Assembly (NCBI RefSeq): GCF_001435845.1
Contig: NZ_CM003596.1
Coordinates: 2,339,198-2,403,197 of the forward strand
Direction: 5' to 3'
DNA length: 64,000 nt
Origin: Psychrobacter sp. P11G3
Lineage (GTDB): Bacteria > Pseudomonadota > Gammaproteobacteria > Pseudomonadales > Moraxellaceae
Part shown: piece by piece, positions 10,158 through 19,744 of the stretch
How the letters are laid out: the number at the start of each line of letters is the position of its first letter
How positions within the stretch are numbered: the stretch's first letter is position 1
The notes under the pieces: model-generated
Database searches by the model: none
What the model saw: only the letters and a program-made list of their open reading frames with translations
What the model was told of the DNA's origin: nothing
Position numbers and translations under genes: made by a program

Positions 10158-10772
10158 ATGGTAGATATTGAAGACCCAAAGCAACATGACGAGACCCAAA
10201 AACCAATAACTATGACTACATATCCATCGGTTGAGGCACAGCATGATTCTTTGGAAAAATTGAGTAAACGTATCGAGGTGCTGTTGCATGCGTCAGAGGC
10301 ACCGCTGACCGCTCACGCATTAAAAAAACATTTGTCATTATCTACTAAAGAATTAAATCAAACCCTGCAAGTGCTGCAACAACGCTTAGATACAGGTGTG
10401 CTTAGGCTACATGAGACCGCCAGCGGTTATCGCTTACAGATATCTGATGACTACAGCAGTCTAATCCAGCGTACTTTTCCGCAGCGTCAGGAACGCCTTA
10501 GCCAAGCCTTACTTGAAACCCTAAGTGTCATTGCATACAAGCAACCTGTGACACGCAGTGATATCGAGCATGTGCGCGGAGTGACATTATCGAGCAATAT
10601 ACTGCGCCAGTTATTTGATAAAGGATGGATTGTAGAGAAAGGCTTTAAAGATACGCTAGGTCGTCCTGCATTGCTGCATACTACTGCGCAGTTTTTAGAT
10701 GCGTTTGGACTAAGCCATCTGGATGAACTACCACCTATGCCAGATATGGAAACCATACGATCCATGTCTTAA
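10158..10772 (+). CDS. scpB: SMC-Scp complex subunit ScpB
   Basis: ScpB is the winged-helix partner that dimerises and binds ScpA in the Smc complex. The 204-residue protein has two winged-helix modules: the first around LSKRIEVLLHASEAPLTAHAL and the second around ETLSVIAYKQPVTRSDIEHVRGV, the strongest family signature, then KGWIVEKGFKDTLGRPALLHTT. The first 25 residues are variable, and an internal ATG near 10212 could also be the start. The gene ends at a strong terminator shared with lolA. Confidence 0.93.
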   Translation: MVDIEDPKQHDETQKPITMTTYPSVEAQHDSLEKLSKRIEVLLHASEAPLTAHALKKHLSLSTKELNQTLQVLQQRLDTGVLRLHETASGYRLQISDDYSSLIQRTFPQRQERLSQALLETLSVIAYKQPVTRSDIEHVRGVTLSSNILRQLFDKGWIVEKGFKDTLGRPALLHTTAQFLDAFGLSHLDELPPMPDMETIRSMS

Positions 10773-10806
10773 ACTTTCTGCTGAACAAACTATAGTTACT
10801 CACATA

Positions 10807-10843
10807 AAAAAGGACAGACCACATAGGGTCTGTCCTTTTTATT
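10807..10843. terminator. Bidirectional terminator between scpB and lolA
   Basis: Perfect 14-bp stem (10807-10820 with 10827-10840), 6-nt loop, with an A-tract on one side and a T-tract on the other. It can end transcripts of scpB and of the converging lolA. Confidence 0.88.
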
Positions 10844-10892
10844 ACGTTGCTGATTTTGAACTGATATCAAAACCTAGCAACATATCGGTTAA

Positions 10893-11579
10893 TTACTGAT
10901 TAATTACGTCAACACCCTTCGGTGGTGTAAATTTAAACTGACTGCTACCAATACTTGGGTTCATCTTGATACCGCTAAACTTAATAGAGGTTGTCTGTCC
11001 CAAAGTATCATTTAATACCATCATGACAGGTTTGCCACCACTAAAGCTTATTGAAAGACTTTTGAAGCTTGCGCTGTCTGACTTCGGATAGAGCACATAG
11101 TAGTTTTTGTTGTCATATGGCTGAGTGATTTTGAAGTTTTGATCAATCTTGCTTGGATCACCTGATAATAGCAAAGCTGGTGTATTACCTACTTGGCTAT
11201 CGACGTTTTGCTTAGTCGCTTGCTCTAAATCCTTGTCATAAACCCACATAGAGTTACCATTAGCAACGATCAGCTGCTCTGATGGTGACTTGGTTTCCCA
11301 ACGGAAGTTATTTGGACGTTGGACACTCATAGAGCCTTTAAACGTACCACTACTCGCGCCTTTAGTCGTTTGACTAAAATTAGCCGTCATACTCTTGGTA
11401 TTGGTCAGTAATTTGTTCAAACGTTTAGCAGCTGTTAGGTTGTCAGCAGGAGCTGCAGTAGCCGTTTGAGTCAATGCCATCATTGGCGCTGCGATACCTA
11501 GCGATGTCATCAACACACCTGCTAAAGCACCACTCATCATCTTTTGTTTGGTTGATTTTTTCGTAGATAAGTTCATCAT
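10893..11579 (-). CDS. lolA: Outer membrane lipoprotein carrier protein LolA
   Basis: LolA ferries lipoproteins across the periplasm from LolCDE to LolB. The 228-residue precursor has a basic N-terminus and a long hydrophobic signal (GALAGVLMTSLGIAAPMMAL) ending at a likely cleavage site near ATAA-PADN. The mature part has the family pattern: MTANFSQTTKGASSGTFKGSM, RPNNFRWETKSPSEQLIVANG, MWVYDKDLEQATKQ, then beta strands lining a hydrophobic cavity. Pairing with a strong bidirectional terminator suggests a single-gene transcript on the minus strand. Confidence 0.92.
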   Translation of the reverse strand: MMNLSTKKSTKQKMMSGALAGVLMTSLGIAAPMMALTQTATAAPADNLTAAKRLNKLLTNTKSMTANFSQTTKGASSGTFKGSMSVQRPNNFRWETKSPSEQLIVANGNSMWVYDKDLEQATKQNVDSQVGNTPALLLSGDPSKIDQNFKITQPYDNKNYYVLYPKSDSASFKSLSISFSGGKPVMMVLNDTLGQTTSIKFSGIKMNPSIGSSQFKFTPPKGVDVINQ

Positions 11580-11903
11580 AAATCCTCTCTAAAAAAGCAT
11601 AATCGCTTTAAAGTTGTCGCTAAAAATAAAATGTTCTATTGAAATTTTTGTTTTCTATAAATACTGTTTTTACCAAGCTAAAGCTGGTAACCATTAGCAA
11701 TGGCAACAGTGTGCCAGTTTTTTTATTACGCGCCTAGTCATGATTTGCAATCTTTACTACGGCTGCCATACACGCTTGTAACCAATACAGTTACACGGTA
11801 AAAGTTTACATTTAGAATTCTTAGCTACAGTAGTTATGCTAGTAGTAAGTTTAAAAATATCGCTTAAAATAGTTCTTATTAATTTATATCACCCTACAAA
11901 CGT
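11580..11903. other. Intergenic region between lolA and rpmA
   Basis: About 320 AT-rich bases upstream of lolA (minus strand). It must contain the lolA promoter. I see no gene and no RNA that I can name. Confidence 0.5.
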
Positions 11904-11943
11904 AAAAAACCCCTACTACCATAAGGCAGTAAGGGCTTTTTTA
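11904..11943 (-). terminator. Terminator of rplU-rpmA
   Basis: On the minus strand an 11-bp stem with two G-T wobbles (arms reading CCCTTACTGCC and GGTAGTAGGGG) is followed by a T-run; the other flank is also a T-run, so it could act both ways. Confidence 0.8.
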
Positions 11944-11990
11944 ATTATCTGATCATTCTATTCAAAGAATAAAACGACCTAAATAGATAA

Positions 11991-12248
11991 TTATGCGTTT
12001 TCAACCGTAACATAACGACGGTTAAATTTACCTTTGGTCGCAAACTTTACAACACCGTCATTCAGTGCAAATAAAGTATGGTCACGACCCATGCCAACGC
12101 CTTCGCCTGCGTGGAATTCTGTACCACGTTGACGAACGATGATGTTACCAGCTGTGATAGCTTGGCCACCAAAGATTTTTACGCCTAGCATTTTTGGGTT
12201 TGAATCACGACCGTTACGGCTCGAACCGGCAGCTTTTTTATGTGCCAT
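11991..12248 (-). CDS. rpmA: 50S ribosomal protein L27
   Basis: L27 lies by the peptidyl-transferase centre of the large subunit. The 85-residue protein begins [18 protein letters not shown] and contains [21 protein letters not shown] and [16 protein letters not shown], all diagnostic. There is no cleavable N-terminal extension of the Bacillota type. It follows rplU by 91 bp on the same transcript and is preceded by a good AAGGAG site. Confidence 0.98.
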   Translation of the reverse strand: MAHKKAAGSSRNGRDSNPKMLGVKIFGGQAITAGNIIVRQRGTEFHAGEGVGMGRDHTLFALNDGVVKFATKGKFNRRYVTVENA

Positions 12249-12339
12249 GAGAAAATCTCCTTGTTAATTTGACTTATCGCTGATGCGATAACTCTTAAGC
12301 ATTTAGTGCGCTATTTAGCAATAATTGCTAAATGGATAA

Positions 12340-12651
12340 TTAGGCATTAATCGCTTTGATTTTTAACAAGGTGTACCATTGGCGGTGACCTTGTTCTTTG
12401 TGATAATGCTTACGACGGTTGTGCTTGATGATACGGATTTTTTCGCCGCGACCATGCTCAACAACTTCAACTTCTACGCTAGCGCCGTCAACAACAGGCT
12501 GACCGATTTTGACGTTATCGCCGTCAACAACCATCAACACGTCTTCAAATTTGATTGTTTCGCCTTTTTCTGCTTTTAGTAGTTCAACTTTAAGCAATTC
12601 ATCGACGACTACACGGTGCTGTTTACCACCAGTTTTGATTACTGCGTACAT
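12340..12651 (-). CDS. rplU: 50S ribosomal protein L21
   Basis: L21 binds 23S rRNA in the large subunit. The 103-residue product begins [14 protein letters not shown] and ends with the [18 protein letters not shown] region, both typical. It is the first gene of rplU-rpmA, has a long upstream leader on the minus strand and is divergent from ispB. Confidence 0.98.
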   Translation of the reverse strand: MYAVIKTGGKQHRVVVDELLKVELLKAEKGETIKFEDVLMVVDGDNVKIGQPVVDGASVEVEVVEHGRGEKIRIIKHNRRKHYHKEQGHRQWYTLLKIKAINA

Positions 12652-13220
12652 TGTATGACTCCGTTTAACCCGTGTGCCGTGGCTGATGTTATACCAACGC
12701 TTTTACGACGAACACGACAGGGAAAAATTAAAGGCAAGATTTTACGGCTTTTTGCTCATAAAAGCAAGCCGCGCCTCTTGTTTTTGCAAGGTGGTTACAC
12801 TAATGACCATCTCTCATTTGGCTATAACGGCTGCTCATCAAGGAAAGTCGATAGATGACAATACGGATATAAACATGAGAAATAGTAGTGATAAGTGATA
12901 GATTAAGCCCAACAGCGGCCATTATAACTTATGCAATCAGTTACTTACAGCCTTTTATGAATCATTTATGTGACCAATAAGCTTAAGATGCTTTAGAGGA
13001 TATATCTGTAAAACATAAGACATTTCTTATCGTTTTTATTCTACTCAATAGGCATAGTAAGCCCCACATATCATACGCCTGACCTACTTGTGCTATATAC
13101 TTTAACCAACAATTTAAGCAGATAGCTATGCTATCATAAGCGAAATAATACCTTACCTATAGATAGATAAAGTCAAGGTTATACCAACTCTCTTTACTCT
13201 TATTAATATGACTATTTATT
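12652..13220. other. Divergent regulatory region between rplU and ispB
   Basis: A 569-bp region without a credible gene; reading frames at 12616-12898 overlap rplU or have no family features. On the minus strand a perfect TATAAT at 12921-12926 is the best rplU -10, leaving a leader of roughly 260 nt. The leader contains a hairpin around 12740-12766 (CGGCTT and AAAAGCCG arms). Near ispB there is a small perfect palindrome GATAGCTATGCTATC at 13121-13135. Confidence 0.5.
12921..12926 (-). promoter_or_regulatory. -10 hexamer, probable rplU promoter
   Basis: Perfect TATAAT on the minus strand; the -35 at 17-18 bp is weak. It implies a roughly 260-nt leader before rplU. Confidence 0.45.
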
Positions 13221-14246
13221 ATGACTAGTACCTCTTTAAATAATACCGTGCCTGCCTCTCAATCGACGCCTAGCTATGCTGATATTCAAAGTATCGTGGC
13301 CAATGATTTTGAGGTGATGGACAAGCAAGTATTTGGCAGTTTGAACTCAAAAGTACAACTCGTCATGAGCGTCTCGCAACACGTGATCAATGCTGGCGGC
13401 AAACGTATGCGTCCGCTGATTACCTTGCTTTGCGCACGTATGTTTGATGACAATCCATCAGAAAAAGCCATGCATCTAGCAGCTATCACGGAAATGCTAC
13501 ATACCGCTACCCTAGTCCATGACGATGTCATCGATGAGTCAGGGCAGCGCCGTGGAAAGCCAACGGCAAATGCGACGTGGGACAATGCCACCGCTGTATT
13601 GGTCGGTGACTATCTGATTGCCCGTGCTTTTAATCTTTTGGTTGGTTTTCAGAGCTTGCCATTGTTACAAGTGTTCTCTGATGGGACCTGTGATATTGCT
13701 GAAGGCGAAGTATTACAGTTACAGCACCAGCATAACCCTGCCGCAACAGAGGAAGATTACTTACGTATTATCGATGGCAAAACATCACGCCTGTTCATGA
13801 TGGCGACCCAAGGTGCTGCTATCTTGCAAGACAAGACAGAATATATGACGGCATTGGGCGATTTCGGACAGCATTTTGGTAATGCGTTCCAAATTATCGA
13901 TGATGTGCTCGACTATAGTGGCGACAGTGAAGTGATGGGCAAAAACTTAGGCGATGATCTTGCTGAAGGCAAACCTACCCTACCGACTATCAAAGCACTC
14001 GAGCTACTCAAAGACAGCGACACTGAAGGCTATGAGCAGTTACGTGTTGCCGTTCAGACAGGTAAAACACCAAATGCTGAGCAACTGATTGAGTTAGTAC
14101 GTAGCTCAGGCTCATTAGATTATTGCAAGCAACGCGCGTTGGAAGAAACTAGGCTCGCACAACAAGCCCTCAGCACACTGCCTGACAACCGTTATCGTCA
14201 AGGTCTGTACCAGCTGACTGAGCTTGCTAGCGCACGATTGGTATAA
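13221..14246 (+). CDS. ispB: Polyprenyl (octaprenyl-type) diphosphate synthase
   Basis: A trans-prenyltransferase that extends farnesyl diphosphate with isopentenyl diphosphate to make the ubiquinone side chain. The 341-residue protein has the first Asp-rich motif in LVHDDVIDES, the second in IIDDVLDYSG, the GGKRMRP substrate-binding motif and GEVLQLQ. Chain length (octaprenyl or nonaprenyl) is not readable from the sequence. In Gammaproteobacteria ispB typically diverges from rplU-rpmA, as here. Confidence 0.94.
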   Translation: MTSTSLNNTVPASQSTPSYADIQSIVANDFEVMDKQVFGSLNSKVQLVMSVSQHVINAGGKRMRPLITLLCARMFDDNPSEKAMHLAAITEMLHTATLVHDDVIDESGQRRGKPTANATWDNATAVLVGDYLIARAFNLLVGFQSLPLLQVFSDGTCDIAEGEVLQLQHQHNPAATEEDYLRIIDGKTSRLFMMATQGAAILQDKTEYMTALGDFGQHFGNAFQIIDDVLDYSGDSEVMGKNLGDDLAEGKPTLPTIKALELLKDSDTEGYEQLRVAVQTGKTPNAEQLIELVRSSGSLDYCKQRALEETRLAQQALSTLPDNRYRQGLYQLTELASARLV

Positions 14247-14254
14247 TTAAATAT

Positions 14255-14297
14255 GAGTCGTCTGTGTTATTAACTAATTAAGACGGCTCTTTTTTTT
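14255..14297 (+). terminator. Terminator of ispB
   Basis: 9-bp stem GAGTCGTCT/AGACGGCTC (one G-T pair) with a 17-nt loop, followed by eight T. Confidence 0.8.
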
Positions 14298-14761
14298 GAC
14301 AGAATTTTTTAGCATGGCTTTTTAGCAAACTTCCTCAGCAATTGATAAATAAGAGCTCATAAATTAAGAAGTACCTTCTCAAAAACTAGCATGTCAGCCA
14401 AATCGTTACCTTTCTTTAAGTTTCATACATCCTTGCAGTACTATAATCGTATAAGGCTTTTTGGACAGTCGGTCAAAGTTTGATGACGTTTGTTAGAGAG
14501 ATACTGATAGTTATTTTTTATGACTGTAATTAGGGGTTGCTAAAATTGTCATTTTGTTGACAAAGTCGATTTTCTATCGTTAAAAAACCTTAGTTACTAT
14601 AGGGTTTTAGATTTATAACAAAAGTTTACAATATATTTTGATACTAGGTTGTGCATGGTTCTATTAGCTGTTAATAGAGACGACGCTTACTATGACGGTA
14701 ATCTATTAATTCGTAAACTGTAATATTACCGCTTTTCGATCCAGCTCGTATTGCAAACTAC
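14298..14761. other. Gene-free region upstream of the efflux operon
   Basis: AT-rich sequence in which I see no gene, no regulator remnant and no recognisable RNA. No TetR-type repressor gene of the kind that often sits beside acrAB is present. Confidence 0.5.
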
Positions 14762-14793
14762 TTGACTGTGGGGTTACCCCAATAGTTTATAAT
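14762..14793 (+). promoter_or_regulatory. Promoter with MerR-type architecture upstream of the RND efflux operon
   Basis: -35 TTGACT at 14762-14767 and -10 TATAAT at 14788-14793 are 20 bp apart, too far for ordinary sigma70 spacing. The spacer carries the dyad TGGGGTTACCCCA (14769-14781). Long spacers with a central dyad are the signature of promoters remodelled by MerR-family activators. It points towards the adaptor gene 283 bp downstream. No merR gene is adjacent, so the regulator is unknown. Confidence 0.55.
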
Positions 14794-15075
14794 GACTCAT
14801 TAAATTTATTAATCCATTCTGTGGTTTGCTTAAACAATTAATGCTAAATAATCCTTTCGATACTTAATCCATATCGATGTCAGATTTCCTATTAGTTATA
14901 TTTCACTAACAGAATAATCTGAAACTGGAATAAATAATGCTAGCTTAGGCTATTTATTCTCTTTATTCAGCATTAGCAAGTTATTTAGTATTAGCAAGAC
15001 CCTTATATTCAGTACGCCAAACTTATTGATCGATTTTTATACTGTCACTATTTATATATATTGCCGAGGACATTG

Positions 15076-16479
15076 ATGAAGCACTCTTATCTTGCGCTTG
15101 TAATAGCATCTGTACTATCTGGAGCTGTACTGGTTGGCTGTGACAATAACGAGGACGCCGCTGGTGAGCAAGCCGCACAGCAGCAAATGCCGCCTGCGGT
15201 TGTCAACGTTCAGACAGTCACTCTCGATACCGTCCCTCAAGTACAAACTTTTTCTGGTCGTACTGCAGCTTATCAAACTGCTGACGTCCGCCCACAGGTC
15301 AACGGTGTGATTGACGAAGTACTATTCCGTGAAGGAAGTAACGTCAAAAAAGGTCAGCCGCTGTATCGCATCAATACTGACAACTACGCTTCATCGGTAA
15401 GCAGTGGTCAAGCAGCCGTGCAGCAATCACAAGCCAACTATCAGACAGCTTTGGCAAACAATGCAAACGCAAAAGCTGAGTTAGTCAGTCGTCAAGCGTC
15501 ATTAGCACAAGCGCAAAACGACTTACAACGTCTGCAGGGTCTGGTCAGTATCAACGCCATCTCACAGCAGCAATATGAGCAAGCACAGACGGCTGTACGT
15601 ACCGCACAGGCCGCGGTACAAAGCGCCGCTGCTGCTGTTGGTCAGACACAAGCCGGTATCGAAAGCGCAAAAGCAGGCATTCAGACCGCAAAAGCTGGTC
15701 TTGATGCTAGCACATTGGATCTGAACCGTACTATCGTGCGTGCGCCTCTCACCGGTCGTACGGATCGCTCAAGCGTAACTGCTGGTACGCTGGTTAGCGC
15801 CGGTCAAGCCGATCCATTGGTGACTATTTCACGCTTAGACCCTATCTACGTCGATATCAGCCAGTCTTCTTCTGAGTTGCTCAAGCTTCGTCAGCAGATT
15901 GCAGATGGTACTGCTCAGCCAGGTATGAACTCAGTTGAATTGGTGCTAGAAGACGGTTCTGTTTACCCAGTACGCGGTAAGCTTGCACTGTCTGAAGCCA
16001 AAGTTGATGAGTCAACAGGCGCTGTCACCTTACGTGCTATTTTTCCAAACAGCAATAACATCCTGCTACCAGGTATGTATGTCACGGCACGTTTGACACA
16101 GAGTGTTATTACCAACGCAGCCCTTGTCCCGCAAAGTGCAGTCACTCGTACGCCGAAGAGTGAGACGCAAGTCTATATCGTTGACGAAAATAATAAAATC
16201 CAAGTACGTCCGGTCACCATTAATGGTACTTACGATGGACAATGGGTCGTCACTGAAGGCTTGAAAGCAGGTGACAAAGTGGTTGTGATTGGTGGTGCTA
16301 AGGTCAAGCCTGACCAAGAAGTGGTCGCCAAACCACTAGAAAGTGCAAATCCAGCACCAGCTGCTGCAAAAAATGCGCCTAATACCAAAACGCCGCAGCA
16401 AGCCGCAAAAACGATGGATAAAAAGCCAGCTGGCGATGAGACTTCTAGTGAAAAATCAACAGAAGCCGCTGCCAACTAA
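15076..16479 (+). CDS. RND efflux periplasmic adaptor (AcrA/MexA family lipoprotein)
   Basis: The adaptor joins the inner-membrane RND pump to the outer-membrane channel. I chose the ATG at 15076, preceded by GAGGA; a TTG at 15061 would add five residues. The 467-residue precursor has a lipoprotein signal with lipobox LVGC (Cys22), so it is probably lipid-anchored. Then come a lipoyl half-motif (VRPQVNGVIDEVLFREGSNV), a long Ala/Gln-rich coiled-coil hairpin (about residues 105-215), the second lipoyl half, beta-barrel and membrane-proximal domains. The last 50 residues are a low-complexity Ala/Pro/Lys tail. First gene of a three-gene operon; 34 bp before the pump gene. Confidence 0.93.
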   Translation: MKHSYLALVIASVLSGAVLVGCDNNEDAAGEQAAQQQMPPAVVNVQTVTLDTVPQVQTFSGRTAAYQTADVRPQVNGVIDEVLFREGSNVKKGQPLYRINTDNYASSVSSGQAAVQQSQANYQTALANNANAKAELVSRQASLAQAQNDLQRLQGLVSINAISQQQYEQAQTAVRTAQAAVQSAAAAVGQTQAGIESAKAGIQTAKAGLDASTLDLNRTIVRAPLTGRTDRSSVTAGTLVSAGQADPLVTISRLDPIYVDISQSSSELLKLRQQIADGTAQPGMNSVELVLEDGSVYPVRGKLALSEAKVDESTGAVTLRAIFPNSNNILLPGMYVTARLTQSVITNAALVPQSAVTRTPKSETQVYIVDENNKIQVRPVTINGTYDGQWVVTEGLKAGDKVVVIGGAKVKPDQEVVAKPLESANPAPAAAKNAPNTKTPQQAAKTMDKKPAGDETSSEKSTEAAAN

Positions 16480-16513
16480 TTCCATTCAAGACAGGAAGAC
16501 TTAGGGATACACT

Positions 16514-19500
16514 ATGTCACGTTTTTTTATTAATCGCCCTATTTTTGCATGGGTGCTGGCTGTTTTGGTCATGCTCATCGGGGTAATATCCGTTCTTAAT
16601 CTACCGATTGAACAATATCCACGTATCGCACCACCAACGATTTCAGTCAGTGCAAGCTATCCTGGTGCCAATGCGCAAACCGTAGAAAACTCAGTAGTAC
16701 AGATCATTGAGCAGCGTATGAAAGGTCTAGATGGCCTGATGTATATGTCATCATCGAGCTCGTCAAATGGTAGTGCGTCTGTGACGCTAACCTTTGAAAA
16801 CGGCACAGATCCTGACACAGCTCAAGTACAAGTACAGAACAAACTGCAAGCAGCGATGAGCTCCTTGCCTGAGTCTGTTCAGCGTCAAGGTGTCAACGTC
16901 AATAAATCGTCTAGCAGCTTTTTGATGGTGCAAGCATTTATTTCTGAAGATGGCACCATGGATCGGGCAGATATTGCCGATTATATTAACTCTAATGTCG
17001 TCGATTCGATCAGTCGTGTAGAGGGTGTGGGTGAAGTTCAAGTCTTTGGCTCTACCTATGCGATGCGTGTTTGGTTAGACCCATCACGCCTACGTAGCTA
17101 CAACATGATACCTTCAGATGTCGTCAATGCGATACGAGCACAGAATGCTCAGGTATCTGCTGGTCAATTGGGTCAAGCACCTGCCGACACAGACAAACAA
17201 GTTATCAACGCCACTGTTACTGTACAAAGCTATCTTCAAACGCCTGAAGAATTTAAAAACATTCTACTAAAAACAGATACCTCAGGCGCACAAGTGCGCT
17301 TAGGCGATGTGGCAGATGTCGAGATTGGCAGTGAAAACTATAGCGTTGTGTCTTTATACAATGGTCAAGAAGCAGCCGGTTTAGGTATTTCACTTGCTGG
17401 TGGCGCAAACGCCCTTGAGACTCGTGAAGCCGTCGGCGCACGTATGGCTGAGCTGGAAAAAAACTTCCCAATTGGTCTAGCCTCAGTCGTTCCGTATGAC
17501 ACCACACCCTTTGTACGCTTGTCTATCGAACAAGTCGTTATGACCCTCATTGAAGCGATTGTGTTGGTATTTATCGTTATGTTCATTTTCTTACAGAACT
17601 GGCGTGCAACCATTATCCCGACCCTTGCCGTACCTGTCGTACTCTTGGGTACCTTTGCAGTGTTGTATATTGCAGGCTTTAGTATCAACGTGTTGACCAT
17701 GTTTGCCATGGTATTGTCCATCGGTCTACTGGTCGATGATGCGATCGTCGTCGTAGAGAACGTCGAGCGAATACTAGAAGAAGATCCTCACATCTCTATC
17801 AAAGATGCAACTATCCAGTCAATGGGTGAAATCAGTAAAATCGTTATTGGTATTGCGCTTATCTTATCCGCAGTATTCGTACCGATGGCCTTCTTTGGTG
17901 GCTCAACAGGTGTGATTTATCGTCAGTTCTCTATTACGCTGATTACCAGCATGGTGCTTTCTGCCATGGTCGCGCTTGTATTCACCCCTGCCCTATGTGT
18001 GACCTTGCTAAAACGTGGCAAAAGTCATGAAAAAGGCAGTACCGAAAAGCAAAAAGGCTTCTTCGGTTGGTTCAACCGCGGCTTCTTCAAACTTAGCCGT
18101 TCGTACGAAAACTTTGTCGGCAAAAGTATTCGTTTTAAATGGTTATACATGATTGGTTATGCAGCCATCATCGGTATTATGGCGGTCGTGTTCTTACGTA
18201 TTCCAGGCTCGTTTTTACCAGAAGAAGATCAAGGTATTATGTTTACCTTGGTTCAGCTTCCGGCTGGCTCTACATTAGATGAAACACAAGACGTATTGGA
18301 TAAAGTTAGAAACTATTACGATACCCAAGAAACCGATAATATCGCTTCGGTCTTTACCATTGCAGGCTTTAGTTTTGCGGGTCAAGGTCAGAATATGGGT
18401 CTGGCGTTTGTGCGCTTATCAGACTGGGAGGAACGCTCGGGCGATGAAAACACCGCTCAAGCTGTCGCTGGTCGGGCGATGGGGTATTTCTTTACGCAGC
18501 TAAACGAAGCACAAGTATTTGCCATCGTACCACCAGCAATTACCGAGCTTGGTAATGCCAGTGGTTTTGACTTAATGATTCAGGACAGTGGTAACCTCGG
18601 ACATGATGGGCTACTTGAAGCCCGAAATATGCTCTTAGGTATGGCCGCACAGAACGATCAAGTGGCTGGCGTACGTCCTAACGGTCAAGAAGATTCGCCA
18701 CAACTTAAAGTAAATATCAATCAAGAACAAGCGGCGGCTTATGGCCTGTCACTAAGCAATATCAATAGCGTCATCTCAACAGCGTGGGGCTCAAGCTACG
18801 TTAACGACTTCATCGATCGTGGCCGTATCAAACGCGTCTATGTACAAGGTGAAGCCAGCAGCCGTACCAACCCCGATGATATTGGTAAATGGTATGTACG
18901 AAATGACATGAACGATATGATTTCGTTCGATGCATTCTCTAGTAGTGAGTGGCAGTCAGGCTCACCGCGTCTTACTCGTTACAACAGCCTACCGTCCATG
19001 AACATCCAAGGTAGCGCCGCACCAGGACTAAGTACTGGTGAAGCAATGAGCTCGATGGAAGCGATGATAGACAAGCTACCTGAAGGTATCAGTTATGAGT
19101 GGACAGGCATGTCATTGGAAGAGCAAAAATCAGGTGCCCAAGCGCCGATGCTTTATGCGCTTTCAATTCTAGTTGTCTTCTTATGTTTGGCGGCTTTGTA
19201 CGAAAGCTGGTCTATTCCTGTCTCTGTACTACTAGTGATTCCACTTGGGGTATTGGGTGCAGTGATATTTACCTGGCTACGTGGTTTTGCCAATGATATC
19301 TACCTGCAAGTTGGTCTACTGACTGTCGTTGGTTTGTCCGCCAAAAACGCCATTTTGATTATTGAATTTGCAAAAGAACACCAAGAGGAAGGTTACAGTC
19401 TCACAGAAGCCGTCATGACCGCAGCACGCCAGCGTTTGCGTCCGATTATCATGACCTCGCTTGCCTTTGGACTGGGTGTTGTGCCATTATTCTTGGCCAA

Positions 19501-19744
19501 TGGGCCAGGTTCAGGCAGTCAAAACGCTATTGGTACTAGCGTTGTTGGTGGGGTAATTACAGCAACCCTCTTAGGTATCTTCTTTATCCCAATGTTCTAT
19601 ATCTGGGTGCGTAGTGCGTTCCCGCATAAATATGAGAACAACACACCCAATGATAAAGATGGTGGCAATGGTACGCCTAACTCGCATAACCCAACACCTT
19701 CTGAGAGTTATCAGCCTGCAAGTCTTGGAGACAATACACAATGA
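16514..19744 (+). CDS. Efflux RND transporter permease (AcrB/MexB, HAE1 family)
   Basis: Proton-driven trimeric inner-membrane pump that exports hydrophobic and amphiphilic compounds. The 1,076-residue protein starts MSRFFINRPIFAWVLAV, as in HAE1 pumps, has twelve membrane segments in two halves and large periplasmic loops. The proton-relay pair Asp408-Asp409 lies in GLLVDDAIVVVENVER, and the matching TM10 lysine in GLSAKNAILIIEFAKEH. A 35-residue hydrophilic tail follows TM12. The stop overlaps the start of the channel gene (ATGA), so translation is coupled. Substrates cannot be predicted from the sequence alone. Confidence 0.96.
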   Translation: MSRFFINRPIFAWVLAVLVMLIGVISVLNLPIEQYPRIAPPTISVSASYPGANAQTVENSVVQIIEQRMKGLDGLMYMSSSSSSNGSASVTLTFENGTDPDTAQVQVQNKLQAAMSSLPESVQRQGVNVNKSSSSFLMVQAFISEDGTMDRADIADYINSNVVDSISRVEGVGEVQVFGSTYAMRVWLDPSRLRSYNMIPSDVVNAIRAQNAQVSAGQLGQAPADTDKQVINATVTVQSYLQTPEEFKNILLKTDTSGAQVRLGDVADVEIGSENYSVVSLYNGQEAAGLGISLAGGANALETREAVGARMAELEKNFPIGLASVVPYDTTPFVRLSIEQVVMTLIEAIVLVFIVMFIFLQNWRATIIPTLAVPVVLLGTFAVLYIAGFSINVLTMFAMVLSIGLLVDDAIVVVENVERILEEDPHISIKDATIQSMGEISKIVIGIALILSAVFVPMAFFGGSTGVIYRQFSITLITSMVLSAMVALVFTPALCVTLLKRGKSHEKGSTEKQKGFFGWFNRGFFKLSRSYENFVGKSIRFKWLYMIGYAAIIGIMAVVFLRIPGSFLPEEDQGIMFTLVQLPAGSTLDETQDVLDKVRNYYDTQETDNIASVFTIAGFSFAGQGQNMGLAFVRLSDWEERSGDENTAQAVAGRAMGYFFTQLNEAQVFAIVPPAITELGNASGFDLMIQDSGNLGHDGLLEARNMLLGMAAQNDQVAGVRPNGQEDSPQLKVNINQEQAAAYGLSLSNINSVISTAWGSSYVNDFIDRGRIKRVYVQGEASSRTNPDDIGKWYVRNDMNDMISFDAFSSSEWQSGSPRLTRYNSLPSMNIQGSAAPGLSTGEAMSSMEAMIDKLPEGISYEWTGMSLEEQKSGAQAPMLYALSILVVFLCLAALYESWSIPVSVLLVIPLGVLGAVIFTWLRGFANDIYLQVGLLTVVGLSAKNAILIIEFAKEHQEEGYSLTEAVMTAARQRLRPIIMTSLAFGLGVVPLFLANGPGSGSQNAIGTSVVGGVITATLLGIFFIPMFYIWVRSAFPHKYENNTPNDKDGGNGTPNSHNPTPSESYQPASLGDNTQ

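Noticed and set aside
12616-12898. Open frames of 74-80 codons between rplU and ispB
   Set aside because: They overlap the rplU start and leader on the opposite strand and show no family features.
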